DNA of 64,000 nt from Actinomycetes bacterium (GTDB lineage: Bacteria > Actinomycetota > Actinomycetes > Actinomycetales > Dermatophilaceae), in contig JAEZWF010000023.1 of NCBI GenBank assembly GCA_023420415.1, forward strand, positions 142,768-206,767, read 5' to 3'. The position numbers and the translations under genes were made by a program. The notes under the pieces are model-generated. The model was given only the letters and a program-made list of their open reading frames with translations, searched no databases and was not told the DNA's origin. Below, piece after piece: positions 15,090 to 26,058 of this stretch. Each line of letters begins with the position of its first letter. The first letter of the stretch is position 1.

Positions 15090-15869
15090 CTAGCGCTTGC
15101 GGCGCCGACCCGGACGGTGCGCCGACGCGGCGTTGGCGCGCACGATCGGACGCGGGATCACGCGCAGGGCGGTGACGATCGCCTTGTACTGCGGTCCGGG
15201 CACGGAGACGACCTTGCCCTTGGCGACGTCGTCGAGGGCGTCGCGCACCAGGCGGTCGGAGTCGAGCCACATGAAGTCGGGGATGCCCGACATGTCGAGC
15301 TTGGCGCGGTCGTGGAACTCGGTGTGCGTGAACCCCGGGCACAGCGCTGTGGCCGTGACGCCGCTGCCCTTGAGCTCGCTCGCTAGCCCCTCGGTGAAGA
15401 CGGTGACGAACGACTTGGCCGCCGAGTAGGTGCCGGAGGCGATGAACGAGGCGACCGAGCTGACGTTGACGATGGCGCCGTGGCCGCGCTGGCGCATCGC
15501 GTTCGCGGCGGCGTGCGACAGCACCATCACGGTCCGGGCGAGCACGTCGAAGACGGCCTCCTCGGACTCGATGGCGTTGTCGAGGAAGCGTCCCTTGAGC
15601 GAGTAGCCCGCGTTGTTGACGAGCAGGTCGACGGGGCGGGCCTGGTCGGCGAGGCGCTCGGCGACCTTGCCGGTCTCGGCACGGTCGGACAGGTCGGCCA
15701 CGAGGATCTCGGTGCCGACCCCATAGGTGGCCTGCAGCTCGTCGGAGACGTTCTCCAGCCGCGCCCGGTCGCGCGCGACGAGGACGAGGTCGTGCCCGCG
15801 CTCGGCCAGCTGGTGCACGAACGACAGGCCGATGCCGGCGGTTGCTCCGGTCACGAGGGCAGTGCTCAT
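15090..15869 (-). CDS. Short-chain dehydrogenase/reductase
   Basis: The 259-aa SDR begins TALVTGATAGIGLSFVHQLAERGHDL (glycine motif TGxxxGIG, preference for NADP(H) likely). It has VDLLVNNAGYSLKG (NNAG), SSVASFIASGTYSAAKSFV with catalytic Ser/Tyr/Lys (YSAAK), and a basic PGRRRKR tail. ALCPGFTHTEFHDR follows the classical pattern. The substrate is unknown; similar actinobacterial proteins are annotated only as SDRs. A TACGGT hexamer 6 nt upstream of the ATG supports this start. Confidence 0.9.
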   Translation of the reverse strand: MSTALVTGATAGIGLSFVHQLAERGHDLVLVARDRARLENVSDELQATYGVGTEILVADLSDRAETGKVAERLADQARPVDLLVNNAGYSLKGRFLDNAIESEEAVFDVLARTVMVLSHAAANAMRQRGHGAIVNVSSVASFIASGTYSAAKSFVTVFTEGLASELKGSGVTATALCPGFTHTEFHDRAKLDMSGIPDFMWLDSDRLVRDALDDVAKGKVVSVPGPQYKAIVTALRVIPRPIVRANAASAHRPGRRRKR

Positions 15870-15976
15870 GGGCCCACCGTATGCCGCGCGGCCGGGTCCT
15901 GTCGTGGCGCGCACCACCGGCTGGACACCCGTCGCATCCGACCAAAGTCGGAAGCGCCCACGGGCAAGGTCAATCT

Positions 15977-15994
15977 GTCGGCGGATCCGCCGAC
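15977..15994. promoter_or_regulatory. 18-nt perfect palindrome, candidate operator
   Basis: GTCGGCGGATCCGCCGAC reads the same on both strands and lies in the 204-bp spacer between the divergent SDR and serine hydrolase genes. It could be an operator or a leader hairpin of the hydrolase mRNA. Confidence 0.4.
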
Positions 15995-16073
15995 CCGGCA
16001 TCAGCGGCAAGGGTGGAGGGGCACGACGAACGACGACACCGACACGACACACCTGACGCAAGGAGACCTCGTC

Positions 16074-17399
16074 ATGCCAGGGCCAACGCCTGTCCGCCGC
16101 CGGACCACCCTCGCCGCCACCACCGTGCTCGCGCTCGGCGCCACGCTCGCCGCACCGGTCACCGCCCAGGCAGCCGACCGCCCGGGCGACCACCCGGCCG
16201 ACCGGACCGTGCCCGAACGCGTCGCGGACAGCCTCCGGTGGCCCGGTCCGCTGACCGCACCCGACGCTTGGCCGGCCGAACGCCTGAGTCCACGCTCGGC
16301 CGCCCCGGGCGGAGCCGCGTCGGCCACCCTCCAGGAGGCGGTGCAGGGTGTCGTCGACGACGGCGCGGTGGGCATGTCGGTCCGCGTCGACAGCGCATCG
16401 GGGACCACGGCGGCCGCCGCCGGGCGCCGCGACATCGCCCGCAAGGCACCGGCCAAGACGAACAGCCCGTTCCGCGTTGCCAGCAACACCAAGATGATGG
16501 TGGCCACCACCGCGATGCAGCTCGTCGAGGACGGCACCTGGTCGCTCGACACCACTGTCGAGGACGTGTGGCCGGGCCTGATCGGCGCACGCGGGTCACA
16601 GGTCACCGTGCGCAACCTGCTGCAGCACTCCTCCGGGCTGCCCGACGGCGTCTCGCCGCTGATCGTCGCCAACGCGGGCGGCGACGTGACGATCAACGGC
16701 GCAGCGAAGGCGCTCGCGGCCGACTACGAGCCCGAGCAGGTGCTGCAGGCCGCCCTCGCCCAGCCGTGGCTGTTCGAGCCCGGCACCCGGGCCGTCTACT
16801 CCAACACCGGCTACATCGTGCTCGGCATGCTGCTGCAGAAGCAGACCGGCCAGCCCCTCGCCCAGCTCCTCGAACAGCGCATCTTCACGCCGGCCGGGAT
16901 GCAGCACACGCGTTACGCGACGACCCCCAAGCTCACCGGCAACTCCCTCATGGACGTCCTCAAGAGCGACGGGGAGGCGATCTCCCTCAACCGGTTCGAC
17001 CCCGAGCTGTTCGCCGCGGCGGGAGCCGTCGTCTCCACCACCGAGGACCTCGGCGACTTCACCCGCGCCCTCATGACCGGCCGGCTCGTGTCGAAGCAGA
17101 CGCTCGCCACCATGCAGCAGACCCGCAAGGTGACCACGGCCGTCGGACCCGACGGCACGGCATACAGCATCGACTACGGCCTGGGCATCTACCGTCTCCC
17201 CGACCCGTGCCAGCCGGGCTCGTTCCTCTGGGGTCACGACGGCGCGACCTTCGGCACGCTGAGCTTTGCGGTCAGCTCGGCCGACGGGACCCGTCAGGTC
17301 AGCGCGGGCTGGAACGGCCGCTACATCAACACCGACGGCTCCACTCCCTACAACCCCGACGACGCGCTCGCCCCGGCGTTGCTGGCCAGCTGCGGCTGA
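16074..17399 (+). CDS. Secreted serine hydrolase, beta-lactamase/DD-peptidase fold
   Basis: The 441-aa precursor has a Sec-type signal (RRRTTLAATTVLALGATLAAPVTAQAA, cut near residue 33). The class C beta-lactamase/DD-peptidase motifs follow: SNTK (active-site Ser and Lys, in FRVASNTKMMVATTA), YSN in AVYSNTGYIVLGM, and HDG in LWGHDGATFG. HSSGLPDG is the usual companion loop. It resembles Streptomyces R61-type carboxypeptidases and could trim peptidoglycan stem peptides or hydrolyse an ester; a true lactamase role is not implied. AAGGAGACC precedes the ATG. The long open frame upstream is a shadow of the SDR. Confidence 0.9.
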   Translation: MPGPTPVRRRTTLAATTVLALGATLAAPVTAQAADRPGDHPADRTVPERVADSLRWPGPLTAPDAWPAERLSPRSAAPGGAASATLQEAVQGVVDDGAVGMSVRVDSASGTTAAAAGRRDIARKAPAKTNSPFRVASNTKMMVATTAMQLVEDGTWSLDTTVEDVWPGLIGARGSQVTVRNLLQHSSGLPDGVSPLIVANAGGDVTINGAAKALAADYEPEQVLQAALAQPWLFEPGTRAVYSNTGYIVLGMLLQKQTGQPLAQLLEQRIFTPAGMQHTRYATTPKLTGNSLMDVLKSDGEAISLNRFDPELFAAAGAVVSTTEDLGDFTRALMTGRLVSKQTLATMQQTRKVTTAVGPDGTAYSIDYGLGIYRLPDPCQPGSFLWGHDGATFGTLSFAVSSADGTRQVSAGWNGRYINTDGSTPYNPDDALAPALLASCG

Positions 17400-17407
17400 C
17401 CCCTCGT

Positions 17408-17413
17408 TAGGGT
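17408..17413 (+). promoter_or_regulatory. -10 hexamer TAGGGT of xth
   Basis: TAGGGT, 7 nt, GTG at 17421. The spacing indicates a leaderless transcript. Confidence 0.55.
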
Positions 17414-17420
17414 TGCGGTC

Positions 17421-18206
17421 GTGCGCATCGCCACCTGGAACGTCAACTCGATCCGCTCCCGCATCGACCGTGTGGAGGCGTGGCTGCAACGCACCGACGT
17501 CGACGTCCTGGCGATCCAGGAGACCAAGGCCACGGACGAGAAGTTCCCCTTCGACCGGTTCCGGGCGCTCGGCTACGACGTGGCCCACCACGGCCTCAAC
17601 CACTGGAACGGCGTGGCCATCGTGTCGCGCATCGGCATCGACGACATCGAGCCGTCCTTCCCCGACGCGCCCGGCTGGGGCGAGCCACCCGTCGTCGAGG
17701 CGCGAGCCCTCACCGCCACGTGCGGCGGCATGCAGCTGACCTCGGTCTACGTGCCCAATGGCCGCAACATCGCCGACCCCCACATGGACTACAAGGTCGC
17801 CTGGCTCGAACGGCTGCGAGCTCGCGCGGCCCAGCGGGTCGCGGCGGGCCAGAGCGCGGCGCTGCTCGGCGACTGGAACATCGCACCCCAGGACGACGAC
17901 GTCTGGTCGATGGAGTACTACCTCGACAAGAGCCACGTGTCGCCGCGCGAGCGTGCCGCGTTCCAGGGGTTCCTCGACGACGGTTACGTCGACGTGGTGC
18001 GACCGCACACCCCCGGCCCGGGCGTCTACACCTACTGGGACTACACCCAGCTCGCCTTCCAGAAGCGTCGCGGCATGCGGATCGACTTCATCCTCGGCAC
18101 CCCGGCGTTCGCCGCGCGCGTCGAGGGGGCGGCGATCGACCGCGAGGAGCGCAAGGGCAAGGGCGCGTCCGACCACGCCCCCGTTGTCGTGCAGCTCGCC
18201 GACTGA
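17421..18206 (+). CDS. xth: Exodeoxyribonuclease III
   Basis: The 261-aa AP endonuclease/3'-5' exonuclease of base excision repair has the ExoIII motifs: TWNVNSIRSR (Asn), LAIQETKATDEKFP (metal-binding Glu), VYVPNGRN, LLGDWNIAPQDDDVW (Asp/Asn), RGMRIDFILGTP and the final ASDHAPVVVQL with the catalytic Asp/His pair. It is of usual length. It follows the serine hydrolase by 21 bp but has its own likely -10, so it is probably separately transcribed. Confidence 0.95.
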   Translation: MRIATWNVNSIRSRIDRVEAWLQRTDVDVLAIQETKATDEKFPFDRFRALGYDVAHHGLNHWNGVAIVSRIGIDDIEPSFPDAPGWGEPPVVEARALTATCGGMQLTSVYVPNGRNIADPHMDYKVAWLERLRARAAQRVAAGQSAALLGDWNIAPQDDDVWSMEYYLDKSHVSPRERAAFQGFLDDGYVDVVRPHTPGPGVYTYWDYTQLAFQKRRGMRIDFILGTPAFAARVEGAAIDREERKGKGASDHAPVVVQLAD

Positions 18207-18223
18207 CCTCTGGCGGTCGCTAA

Positions 18224-18240
18224 CTTACTCTTGGTAAGGT
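18224..18240 (+). promoter_or_regulatory. Promoter with inverted repeat upstream of alpha/beta hydrolase
   Basis: CTTAC-TCTTG-GTAAG (18224-18238) is an inverted repeat overlapping the -10 hexamer TAAGGT (18235-18240), which is 6 nt before ATG 18247. The overlap suggests repression by a dimeric regulator such as a TetR protein, not encoded nearby. Confidence 0.5.
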
Positions 18241-18246
18241 GGCGGG

Positions 18247-19125
18247 ATGAGCCGTCCGAGAACGTTCACCGTCGCCGCCCCTGACGGGGTCCTCCTGCGG
18301 GTCGAGGAGTATGCCGCGCAGTCGCCCGCCGCCGACGGCCCACTCGAGTCGGCGCCCACCGTGGTGCTCGCGCACGGCTGGACCCTCACGCGGCGGTCCT
18401 GGCTCCCGGTGGCCGAGCGTCTCGTCGGGCAGGGCGTCCGGGTCATCGCCTACGACCAGCGCGGGCACGGCCAGTCCTCCGCACTGAGGGACCAGCCGAC
18501 CGTGCGCCAGCTCGGTGATGACCTCTACGCCGTGCTCAATATCGTTGCACCGCAAGGGAAAGTTGTGCTCGGCGGACACTCGATGGGTGGCATGACGATC
18601 ATGGCGTATGCCGGTCGCCACCCTGTCGACTTCGGCGACCGGGTCGCCGGTGTGGTGCTGGTCGCGACCTCCGCCGGTGAGCTGATGCGCTCCCTGCCGC
18701 CGGTCGAGGCGGCATTCATGCGCATCGCCGCCCGGATGCCGCGGATCGCGGCCGGCCGGGCCATCACGGTCTCGGCTCAGCGCAAGCTCCTGTTCGGTGA
18801 CGTCGCCGACCCCGAGCACGTCCGGCTCACGCGCGACCAGGTCGCCGCCACGTCGCTACCCACCCTGGGCCGGTTCTTCAGCGCCCTGGGCCGGCACGAC
18901 GAGGCCGAGGCCCTGGCCCAGCTCGCGGACACACCCACCGTCGTCCTTGCGGGTGAGCGCGACAAGCTCACCCCCGCAAGCCACGCGGAGCGCATCGGCG
19001 AGCTCGTGCCCAGCGCGCGGGTCGAGGTGCTGCCGGGCCGGGGTCACATGCTCATGTACGAGGCGACCGACGACGTCGTCGCGGCATTCGAGTCAGTGCT
19101 GGCGGCGCAGCCCGAGCGCCACTGA
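18247..19125 (+). CDS. Alpha/beta hydrolase
   Basis: The 292-aa protein has the alpha/beta hydrolase order: oxyanion strand VVLAHGWTLTRRSWLPVAERL, YDQRGHGQSS, nucleophile elbow GGHSMGGMT (Ser about residue 117), a cap region, and AGERDKLTPASHAERI with the acid Asp, then GRGHMLMYE with the catalytic His. Substrate unknown; esterase, lipase or epoxide-type activity is possible. Its 3' end overlaps the convergent MFS gene by 33 bp. Confidence 0.9.
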   Translation: MSRPRTFTVAAPDGVLLRVEEYAAQSPAADGPLESAPTVVLAHGWTLTRRSWLPVAERLVGQGVRVIAYDQRGHGQSSALRDQPTVRQLGDDLYAVLNIVAPQGKVVLGGHSMGGMTIMAYAGRHPVDFGDRVAGVVLVATSAGELMRSLPPVEAAFMRIAARMPRIAAGRAITVSAQRKLLFGDVADPEHVRLTRDQVAATSLPTLGRFFSALGRHDEAEALAQLADTPTVVLAGERDKLTPASHAERIGELVPSARVEVLPGRGHMLMYEATDDVVAAFESVLAAQPERH

Positions 19126-20721
19126 CACCAGCGCGGCCACGCCCGCGGCCACGGCGGCCCCGGCGAACACCGTCTGCACCTGCACGAGCCCGGCTCCGAG
19201 CAGGGCGTCGGCATCGGTCTGGTCCGGCAGGTCCGCCACGGCCAGGTAGTAGCGGTGCAACCCGATCGCCGTGAGCAGGGCCAGCCCGACCACCATGCCG
19301 ACCATCCGGGCGACGACCACGAGCGACGAGGCAACGCCGTGCGCGTCGTCCGGCGCGGATGCGAGGGCGACGTTGTTGACCGGCGCCAAGGTGGCTCCGA
19401 CGCCCAGGCCGACGAGCACGAGAACCACTGTGGCCCAAGGTGATTCGAGCGAACCGTCGCCCCAGCGGCTCATGGCACCGAGACCCACCGCAGCCACCGC
19501 CAACCCGGCCACGCAGACGACCCCTTCGGGCATGCGGCGCAGGGCCCAGCCGCCCACCAGCGCCCCGACGGGCACCGCGACGAGGAACCGCACCAGCACC
19601 AGCGCGGCCTCGGTCTGCGAGTCGGTCAGGGTCAGCCGGGCCAGCACGGGCACGTCGACCACGACGGCAACCAGGGCCACCCCGACGAGCAGGCTCACGA
19701 GCAGCCCGGCTCGGGCGCGGCCACGCACGACGTCCCGGGCGACGAGCGGCTCGGCTGCGACCCGGTGGCGCCAGAGGTATGCCGCGGCCGTCACCACCGC
19801 GACGGGCAGGAGGGCGTAGCCCCAGGGCCCCACGACCTCTCGCTCGGGGTCGCTCGCGGCGAAGGTCAGTACGAGGCAGCCCAACGCGGTGCCGAGCAGG
19901 AACGCACCCGGCAGGTCGGCCCGGCTCAGCACGGGCCAGGCGCCGACCAGCGCGAGCACGCCCCAGACCACCGCGAGGGCGAGCGCGACCACCCCGATCG
20001 GGGTGAGGAGCCGGGCGGTGTGGCCCTCGAAGGGCACGAACGGCACACCCAGCGTGACGTCGGTGACCAGGCGTTCGGGCGCGGCCAGGGCCAGGCAGCC
20101 CACGACGACGGCAGCCACCGCGACGACCGACACCAGGACACGCGGCCGGCTCGGCCGCCGACCGCCCACGACCACCACCAGTCCGGCGAGCAGCAGGCCC
20201 GCGACGGCGTTGAGCCAGAAGATCGCCCGCCAGTCGGCCACCGCCAGGACGAGCGCACCGAGCACCGGCCCGAGGACGCTGCCCAGCTCCTGCACCGCGC
20301 CCACGACCCCGAGGGGCGTGCCCCGACGTCCGGGCGGCCACAGGTCGGCGACCAGCGCCAGCGTCGCGGGCACGAGCCCGCCCCCGCCGACGCCCTGCAG
20401 CACCCGGCCGCCGACCAGCACCGGCAGCTCCACGGCAACCGCCGTGATGGCCGACCCGAGCACGAAGACCATGAGACAGACCAGCAGGATGCGTTGCCGC
20501 GCAACGAGATCCGCGAGCCGGCCGATGAGGGGCAGCACCGCGATGTAACCCAGCAGGAAGCCGGAGATGATCGGCGTCGCCCGTTGCAGCGCATCGATCC
20601 CGAGGCCGACACCGGTCATCATGTCGGTCAGCGCGAGGACCACGACGTAGGTGTCCGCCGCTGCCAGCGCCACGGCGACCGAGGCGGTGGCGAGCAGTGC
20701 CCTAGGGGCGGGTGATCGCAA
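19093..20721 (-). CDS. MFS transporter, P55/Rv1410-like, paired with LprG-like lipoprotein
   Basis: The 542-aa protein has about 14 transmembrane segments (DHA2/EmrB-type length) with the motif-A loop GRLADLVARQRILL and motif C GAVQELGSVLGPVLGAL. A TTG start overlaps the last 20 bp of the lipoprotein gene; no good RBS is visible, and later in-frame starts would cut TM1. Established family knowledge: in mycobacteria an LprG lipoprotein and the MFS protein P55 (Rv1410c) form one operon that exports triacylglyceride and lipoglycans to the cell envelope. The same order and overlap here point to that function. It could otherwise be an ordinary drug exporter. Confidence 0.8.
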   Translation of the reverse strand: MRSPAPRALLATASVAVALAAADTYVVVLALTDMMTGVGLGIDALQRATPIISGFLLGYIAVLPLIGRLADLVARQRILLVCLMVFVLGSAITAVAVELPVLVGGRVLQGVGGGGLVPATLALVADLWPPGRRGTPLGVVGAVQELGSVLGPVLGALVLAVADWRAIFWLNAVAGLLLAGLVVVVGGRRPSRPRVLVSVVAVAAVVVGCLALAAPERLVTDVTLGVPFVPFEGHTARLLTPIGVVALALAVVWGVLALVGAWPVLSRADLPGAFLLGTALGCLVLTFAASDPEREVVGPWGYALLPVAVVTAAAYLWRHRVAAEPLVARDVVRGRARAGLLVSLLVGVALVAVVVDVPVLARLTLTDSQTEAALVLVRFLVAVPVGALVGGWALRRMPEGVVCVAGLAVAAVGLGAMSRWGDGSLESPWATVVLVLVGLGVGATLAPVNNVALASAPDDAHGVASSLVVVARMVGMVVGLALLTAIGLHRYYLAVADLPDQTDADALLGAGLVQVQTVFAGAAVAAGVAALVSVALGLRRQH

Positions 20722-21403
20722 CGGCCTGCGGCAGGCTGGTCAGGCGGACGGTGTAGGTCGCGGTCGAGCCGGCGTAGAACGGCCCCTTGAGGACGACGGA
20801 ACGCAGCTCGTCGCCCTCGTCGGTGACCCCGTAGGTGATGTCGAAGGTGCCGTTGCGGTCGCCGATGACGAACAGGTCTGCCACGGCGTCACCCGGCACC
20901 TTGCCGGTGAAGGTGTCGAGCACCGCAGCGCCGTCGCGGGTGCGGCCACCGGCCCTGAGGTCGGTGGTGTCGCCGACAAGGCTGGTGACGCCGGTCTGGG
21001 TGTCGAAGAGCTGGGCCGGGTTGGGCGCGCCGTAGGTCTTGGGGTCGATCTTGTTGTAGCCCGGCGTGAAGAACTTCAGGTAGACGTCCTGCTCGACCGC
21101 GATCACCTCGACCGTGCCGGTCACTCCGTTGATGGTTGCGTTGAGGGTGCCCTTGAACGACGGCGGCGTGAAGAGCCCGGTCCCCTTGGCGCCCGACACA
21201 CCGATCGCCTTGCTGGGCAGGCCGTCGGAGGAGAGCTCGAAGCTCACGGCCGGCGCCTTCTCGAGCGCCGCCCGGGCCGCGGCCAGTCGCTCGGCCGGTG
21301 GCTGGTCCGCGGCCTTCTTCTCCGCGCCACCGCTGCACCCAGCCAGGACCACCGCTCCCGCCACGACGCCGGTTACGACGCCCGTCACTACCCCTCGACG
21401 CAT
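20702..21403 (-). CDS. LppX/LprG-family lipoprotein
   Basis: The 233-aa precursor has a lipoprotein signal VVTGVVAGAVVLAGCSGG with the lipobox LAGC, then a domain with the LppX_LprAFG pattern: AARAALEKAPAVSFELSS, FKGTLNATINGVTGTVEVIAVEQDVYLKFFTPGYNKIDPKTYGAP, and DITYGVTDEGDELRSVVLKGPFY. LprG proteins hold lipids in a hydrophobic pocket and hand them to the P55 transporter. A GTG at 21412 is possible, but ATG 21403 is 7 nt from a TAGCGT hexamer (21411-21416, minus strand) and gives a better signal peptide. Confidence 0.88.
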   Translation of the reverse strand: MRRGVVTGVVTGVVAGAVVLAGCSGGAEKKAADQPPAERLAAARAALEKAPAVSFELSSDGLPSKAIGVSGAKGTGLFTPPSFKGTLNATINGVTGTVEVIAVEQDVYLKFFTPGYNKIDPKTYGAPNPAQLFDTQTGVTSLVGDTTDLRAGGRTRDGAAVLDTFTGKVPGDAVADLFVIGDRNGTFDITYGVTDEGDELRSVVLKGPFYAGSTATYTVRLTSLPQAVAITRP

Positions 21404-21422
21404 GGCCCCCACGCTATCGGCC

Positions 21423-21436
21423 GGGGAGCGCTCCCC
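21423..21436. promoter_or_regulatory. 14-nt perfect palindrome in the lprG/nlpC divergent promoter
   Basis: GGGGAGCGCTCCCC lies between the two divergent -10 sites (21411-21416 minus, 21461-21466 plus). A shared operator controlling two envelope genes is possible. Confidence 0.4.
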
Positions 21437-21460
21437 ATGGTCGCCACGCGATCGCGTCCC

Positions 21461-21466
21461 TACCGT
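21461..21466 (+). promoter_or_regulatory. -10 hexamer TACCGT of the NlpC/P60 gene
   Basis: TACCGT is 8 nt before ATG 21475, consistent with a near-leaderless transcript and with this start rather than the open frame beginning at 21298. Confidence 0.5.
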
Positions 21467-21474
21467 CGTGGCTC

Positions 21475-22311
21475 ATGCGAACCACCACGCCGAGGCGCCG
21501 ACGCCTCCTCACCACCGCTGTTGCCACCCTGGGCCTCGTCGTCGTCCCGGCCGCCGCGGCCTGCGTCGCGCACGCGGCTGCGGCCGACACCGCCACCGGA
21601 GTCGTCAACACCAAGGGCGACCCCGGTCCGCGACTCACGGTCCGCGAGCGCCCCACCTCGGCCTCGGCCGCCGTCGGCTCACGCGCCGACGGGGCGCGCA
21701 TCACCATCGTCTGCCAGACCTACGGGCAGAGCGTCACCGGCACGTATGGCACGAGCCGGGTCTGGGACAAGGTCGCCTCCGGCGGCTTCGTCAGCGACGC
21801 CTACGTGCGCACCGGCTCCGACGACCTCGTCGCCCCGCTGTGCCCGGGGACGAGCACCTCGACCAGCGCCCGGGTCAAGGCCACCATCGACGCGGCGAAG
21901 TCGATGACGGGCAAGTACCCCTACTCGTGGGGTGGCGGCAACTACGCCGGACCGACGAAGGGAATCTGCTGCAGCCCCAGCGGAATCGACGACCGGCAGA
22001 CCGTGGGCTTCGACTGCTCCGGCTTCATGGAGTACGCCTACTACCAGGGTGCCGGGCTGCGCCTGTCGAGCACGTCACGCAGCCAGTACGCCGACGGACC
22101 GCGCAAGCCACTGTCCACGCTGAAGGCCGGCGACATGGTGTTCTGGTCCGACTCGAGCCGCTCGGCCAGCCGCATCCACCACGTCGCGCTCTACATCGGG
22201 GACGGCAAGATCGTCGAGGCCAACCGGGTGAGCGGCCCGGACGTGCGGGTCCGTGCCTTCTCGACGCGCGAAGCCGGAGTCATGCCCTACGTCGTGCGCC
22301 CCATCCGCTGA
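21475..22311 (+). CDS. Secreted SH3/NlpC-P60 peptidoglycan endopeptidase
   Basis: The 278-aa protein has a signal peptide (RRRRLLTTAVATLGLVVVPAAAACVAHA), an SH3-like region (RLTVRERPTSASAAVGSRADGARITIVCQTYG ... VWDKVASGGFVSDAYV, residues 55-115) and an NlpC/P60 domain with catalytic Cys in VGFDCSGFMEYAYY, His in HHVALYIGDG and the third polar residue in VEANRVSG. It would cut cell-wall stem peptides. CICCSPSG-like cysteines in the insert before the active site are unusual and could form a disulfide. It is divergent from the LprG-like gene, with a shared promoter palindrome. Confidence 0.92.
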   Translation: MRTTTPRRRRLLTTAVATLGLVVVPAAAACVAHAAAADTATGVVNTKGDPGPRLTVRERPTSASAAVGSRADGARITIVCQTYGQSVTGTYGTSRVWDKVASGGFVSDAYVRTGSDDLVAPLCPGTSTSTSARVKATIDAAKSMTGKYPYSWGGGNYAGPTKGICCSPSGIDDRQTVGFDCSGFMEYAYYQGAGLRLSSTSRSQYADGPRKPLSTLKAGDMVFWSDSSRSASRIHHVALYIGDGKIVEANRVSGPDVRVRAFSTREAGVMPYVVRPIR

Positions 22312-22315
22312 CCGC

Positions 22316-23200
22316 TCAACGGCCTCTCATGACGTAAGCCGCCGCTGGCGGGGCGGAAGCGCCGACGTCTGCGACGAACACGGCTCCCGACGCGCTCCCG
22401 TCGTCACCCGTGAGCCCACGTGCAGCCGTGGTGACGAAGAGCCGACCCTCGACCAGGCAGGGGGCGGTCGGCTGCGGAGCCGGCACGTCGACGACGCCCC
22501 GCAGGCGGCCGCGCGCGTCGAACCTGCGCACCTGGCCCGCACCCCAGACGGCCACCCAGAGGTCACCGTTCGTGTCGACGGTCATGCCGTCGGGGCTGCC
22601 GTCGGTCAGCTCGATGAGGACGTCACCCGGCCCGAGGCGACCCTCGGCGTCGAGCTCGTGCCGGAAGACCAGGCGACGCGCGCTGTCGGCGAGGTACATC
22701 ACCGTGCCGTCGGGGGTGAAAGCCGGGCCGTTGGGGACCGTGAGCCCGTCGAGCTGGGTGCTGATGGTGCCGTCCTGGTCGACGAGGAAGACCGACCCCG
22801 CGCCCGGCTCCGCGCCCCACCCCATGCACGTGGCCCAGAAACGCCCGCGGGGGTCGCAGACGCCGTCGTTCATGCGCCGGGGTGTGCCGCCGTCGGCCGG
22901 TTTGCCGAGCCAGGTGGGCTCCTGGCCTGGACGCAGGATCGCCACCCCGGTGCCCACGGCCGCGACCCAGCTGCCGGGCTCAGACTCCAGGGGCGCCACC
23001 GCGCCGAGCGGCAGCGGAGCGGTCGACGCGAGCACCGTCGCCGCACCGGGCGCCCCGGTGTCGGCCGCGTAGAGCGTCCCCGCGAGGATGTTGACGAAGA
23101 CGAGCCGGCCGTCGACCCAGCGGGGTCCCTCGCCGAGCTCGAGCCGCCCGGGCACCCACTCGACTGCGTGGTGCACGGTTGCGTCCCCTGGCCCCGTCAT
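22316..23200 (-). CDS. SMP-30/gluconolactonase family protein
   Basis: The 294-aa beta-propeller matches the SMP-30 family: LGEGPRWVDGRLVFVNI with the metal-binding Glu, RMNDGVCDPRGRFWATCM, VPNGPAFTPDG with the conserved Asn, and GSPDGMTVDTNGDLWVAVWG with the Asp ligand. These enzymes hydrolyse sugar lactones. A GAGGAG ribosome site lies upstream of the ATG. No other aldonate pathway gene is adjacent; the polyol locus is 7 kb away. It ends 4 bp from the NlpC stop, so the two are tail to tail. Confidence 0.9.
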   Translation of the reverse strand: MTGPGDATVHHAVEWVPGRLELGEGPRWVDGRLVFVNILAGTLYAADTGAPGAATVLASTAPLPLGAVAPLESEPGSWVAAVGTGVAILRPGQEPTWLGKPADGGTPRRMNDGVCDPRGRFWATCMGWGAEPGAGSVFLVDQDGTISTQLDGLTVPNGPAFTPDGTVMYLADSARRLVFRHELDAEGRLGPGDVLIELTDGSPDGMTVDTNGDLWVAVWGAGQVRRFDARGRLRGVVDVPAPQPTAPCLVEGRLFVTTAARGLTGDDGSASGAVFVADVGASAPPAAAYVMRGR

Positions 23201-23222
23201 GGCTGCACTCCTCGATGGTGCG

Positions 23223-23260
23223 CAAGAGGGGTATGCCGCCCACGCGGCATACCCCTCTTG
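23223..23260. terminator. Strong terminator hairpin after clpB
   Basis: A perfect 17-bp stem (23223-23239 with 23244-23260) and a 4-nt CCAC loop, built around GGGGTATGCCGC/GCGGCATACCCC. It follows the clpB stop by 20 bp and can also act on + strand transcripts. Confidence 0.85.
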
Positions 23261-23280
23261 TCGTTGCTTCCCAACGCTTT

Positions 23281-25881
<2,601 letters not shown>

Positions 25882-25927
25882 GCGTCGATGTTCTCCTGTC
25901 GTGGGTGATTGGGCCACTTGGGACAAC

Positions 25928-25960
25928 ACCGGAAAAGTTGAGTCTGTTCCGCTCAACTTT
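25928..25960 (-). promoter_or_regulatory. HAIR-type HspR operator and promoter of clpB
   Basis: AAAGTTGAG (25934-25942) and CTCAACTTT (25952-25960) are perfect 9-bp half-sites with N9 between; the core TTGAG-N9-CTCAA equals the HAIR consensus. On the minus strand TTGAGC (25956-25951), 17 nt and TCCGGT (25933-25928) give a -35/-10 pair, so a bound repressor would cover the promoter. Confidence 0.85.
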
Positions 25961-26016
25961 GGCTGGCGCGCGGCCCCGGGTCAGTGGGACGCCAGGGGGC
26001 CACGACGCGAGGCGCA

Positions 26017-26046
26017 GTATGCCGCCGGGGCGGCTTCGCGGCATAC
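26017..26046. terminator. Terminator hairpin after the ROK gene
   Basis: GTATGCCGC (26017-26025) and GCGGCATAC (26038-26046) pair perfectly around a 12-nt loop, 12 bp after the ROK stop. It is the third terminator-like stem built from the same word. Confidence 0.75.
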
Positions 26047-26058
26047 GCCCAGCACTGC

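Noticed and set aside
15480..16073. Extension of the serine hydrolase frame upstream
   Set aside because: It overlaps the SDR on the other strand. A signal peptide and a clear AAGGAGACC site mark the ATG at 16074.
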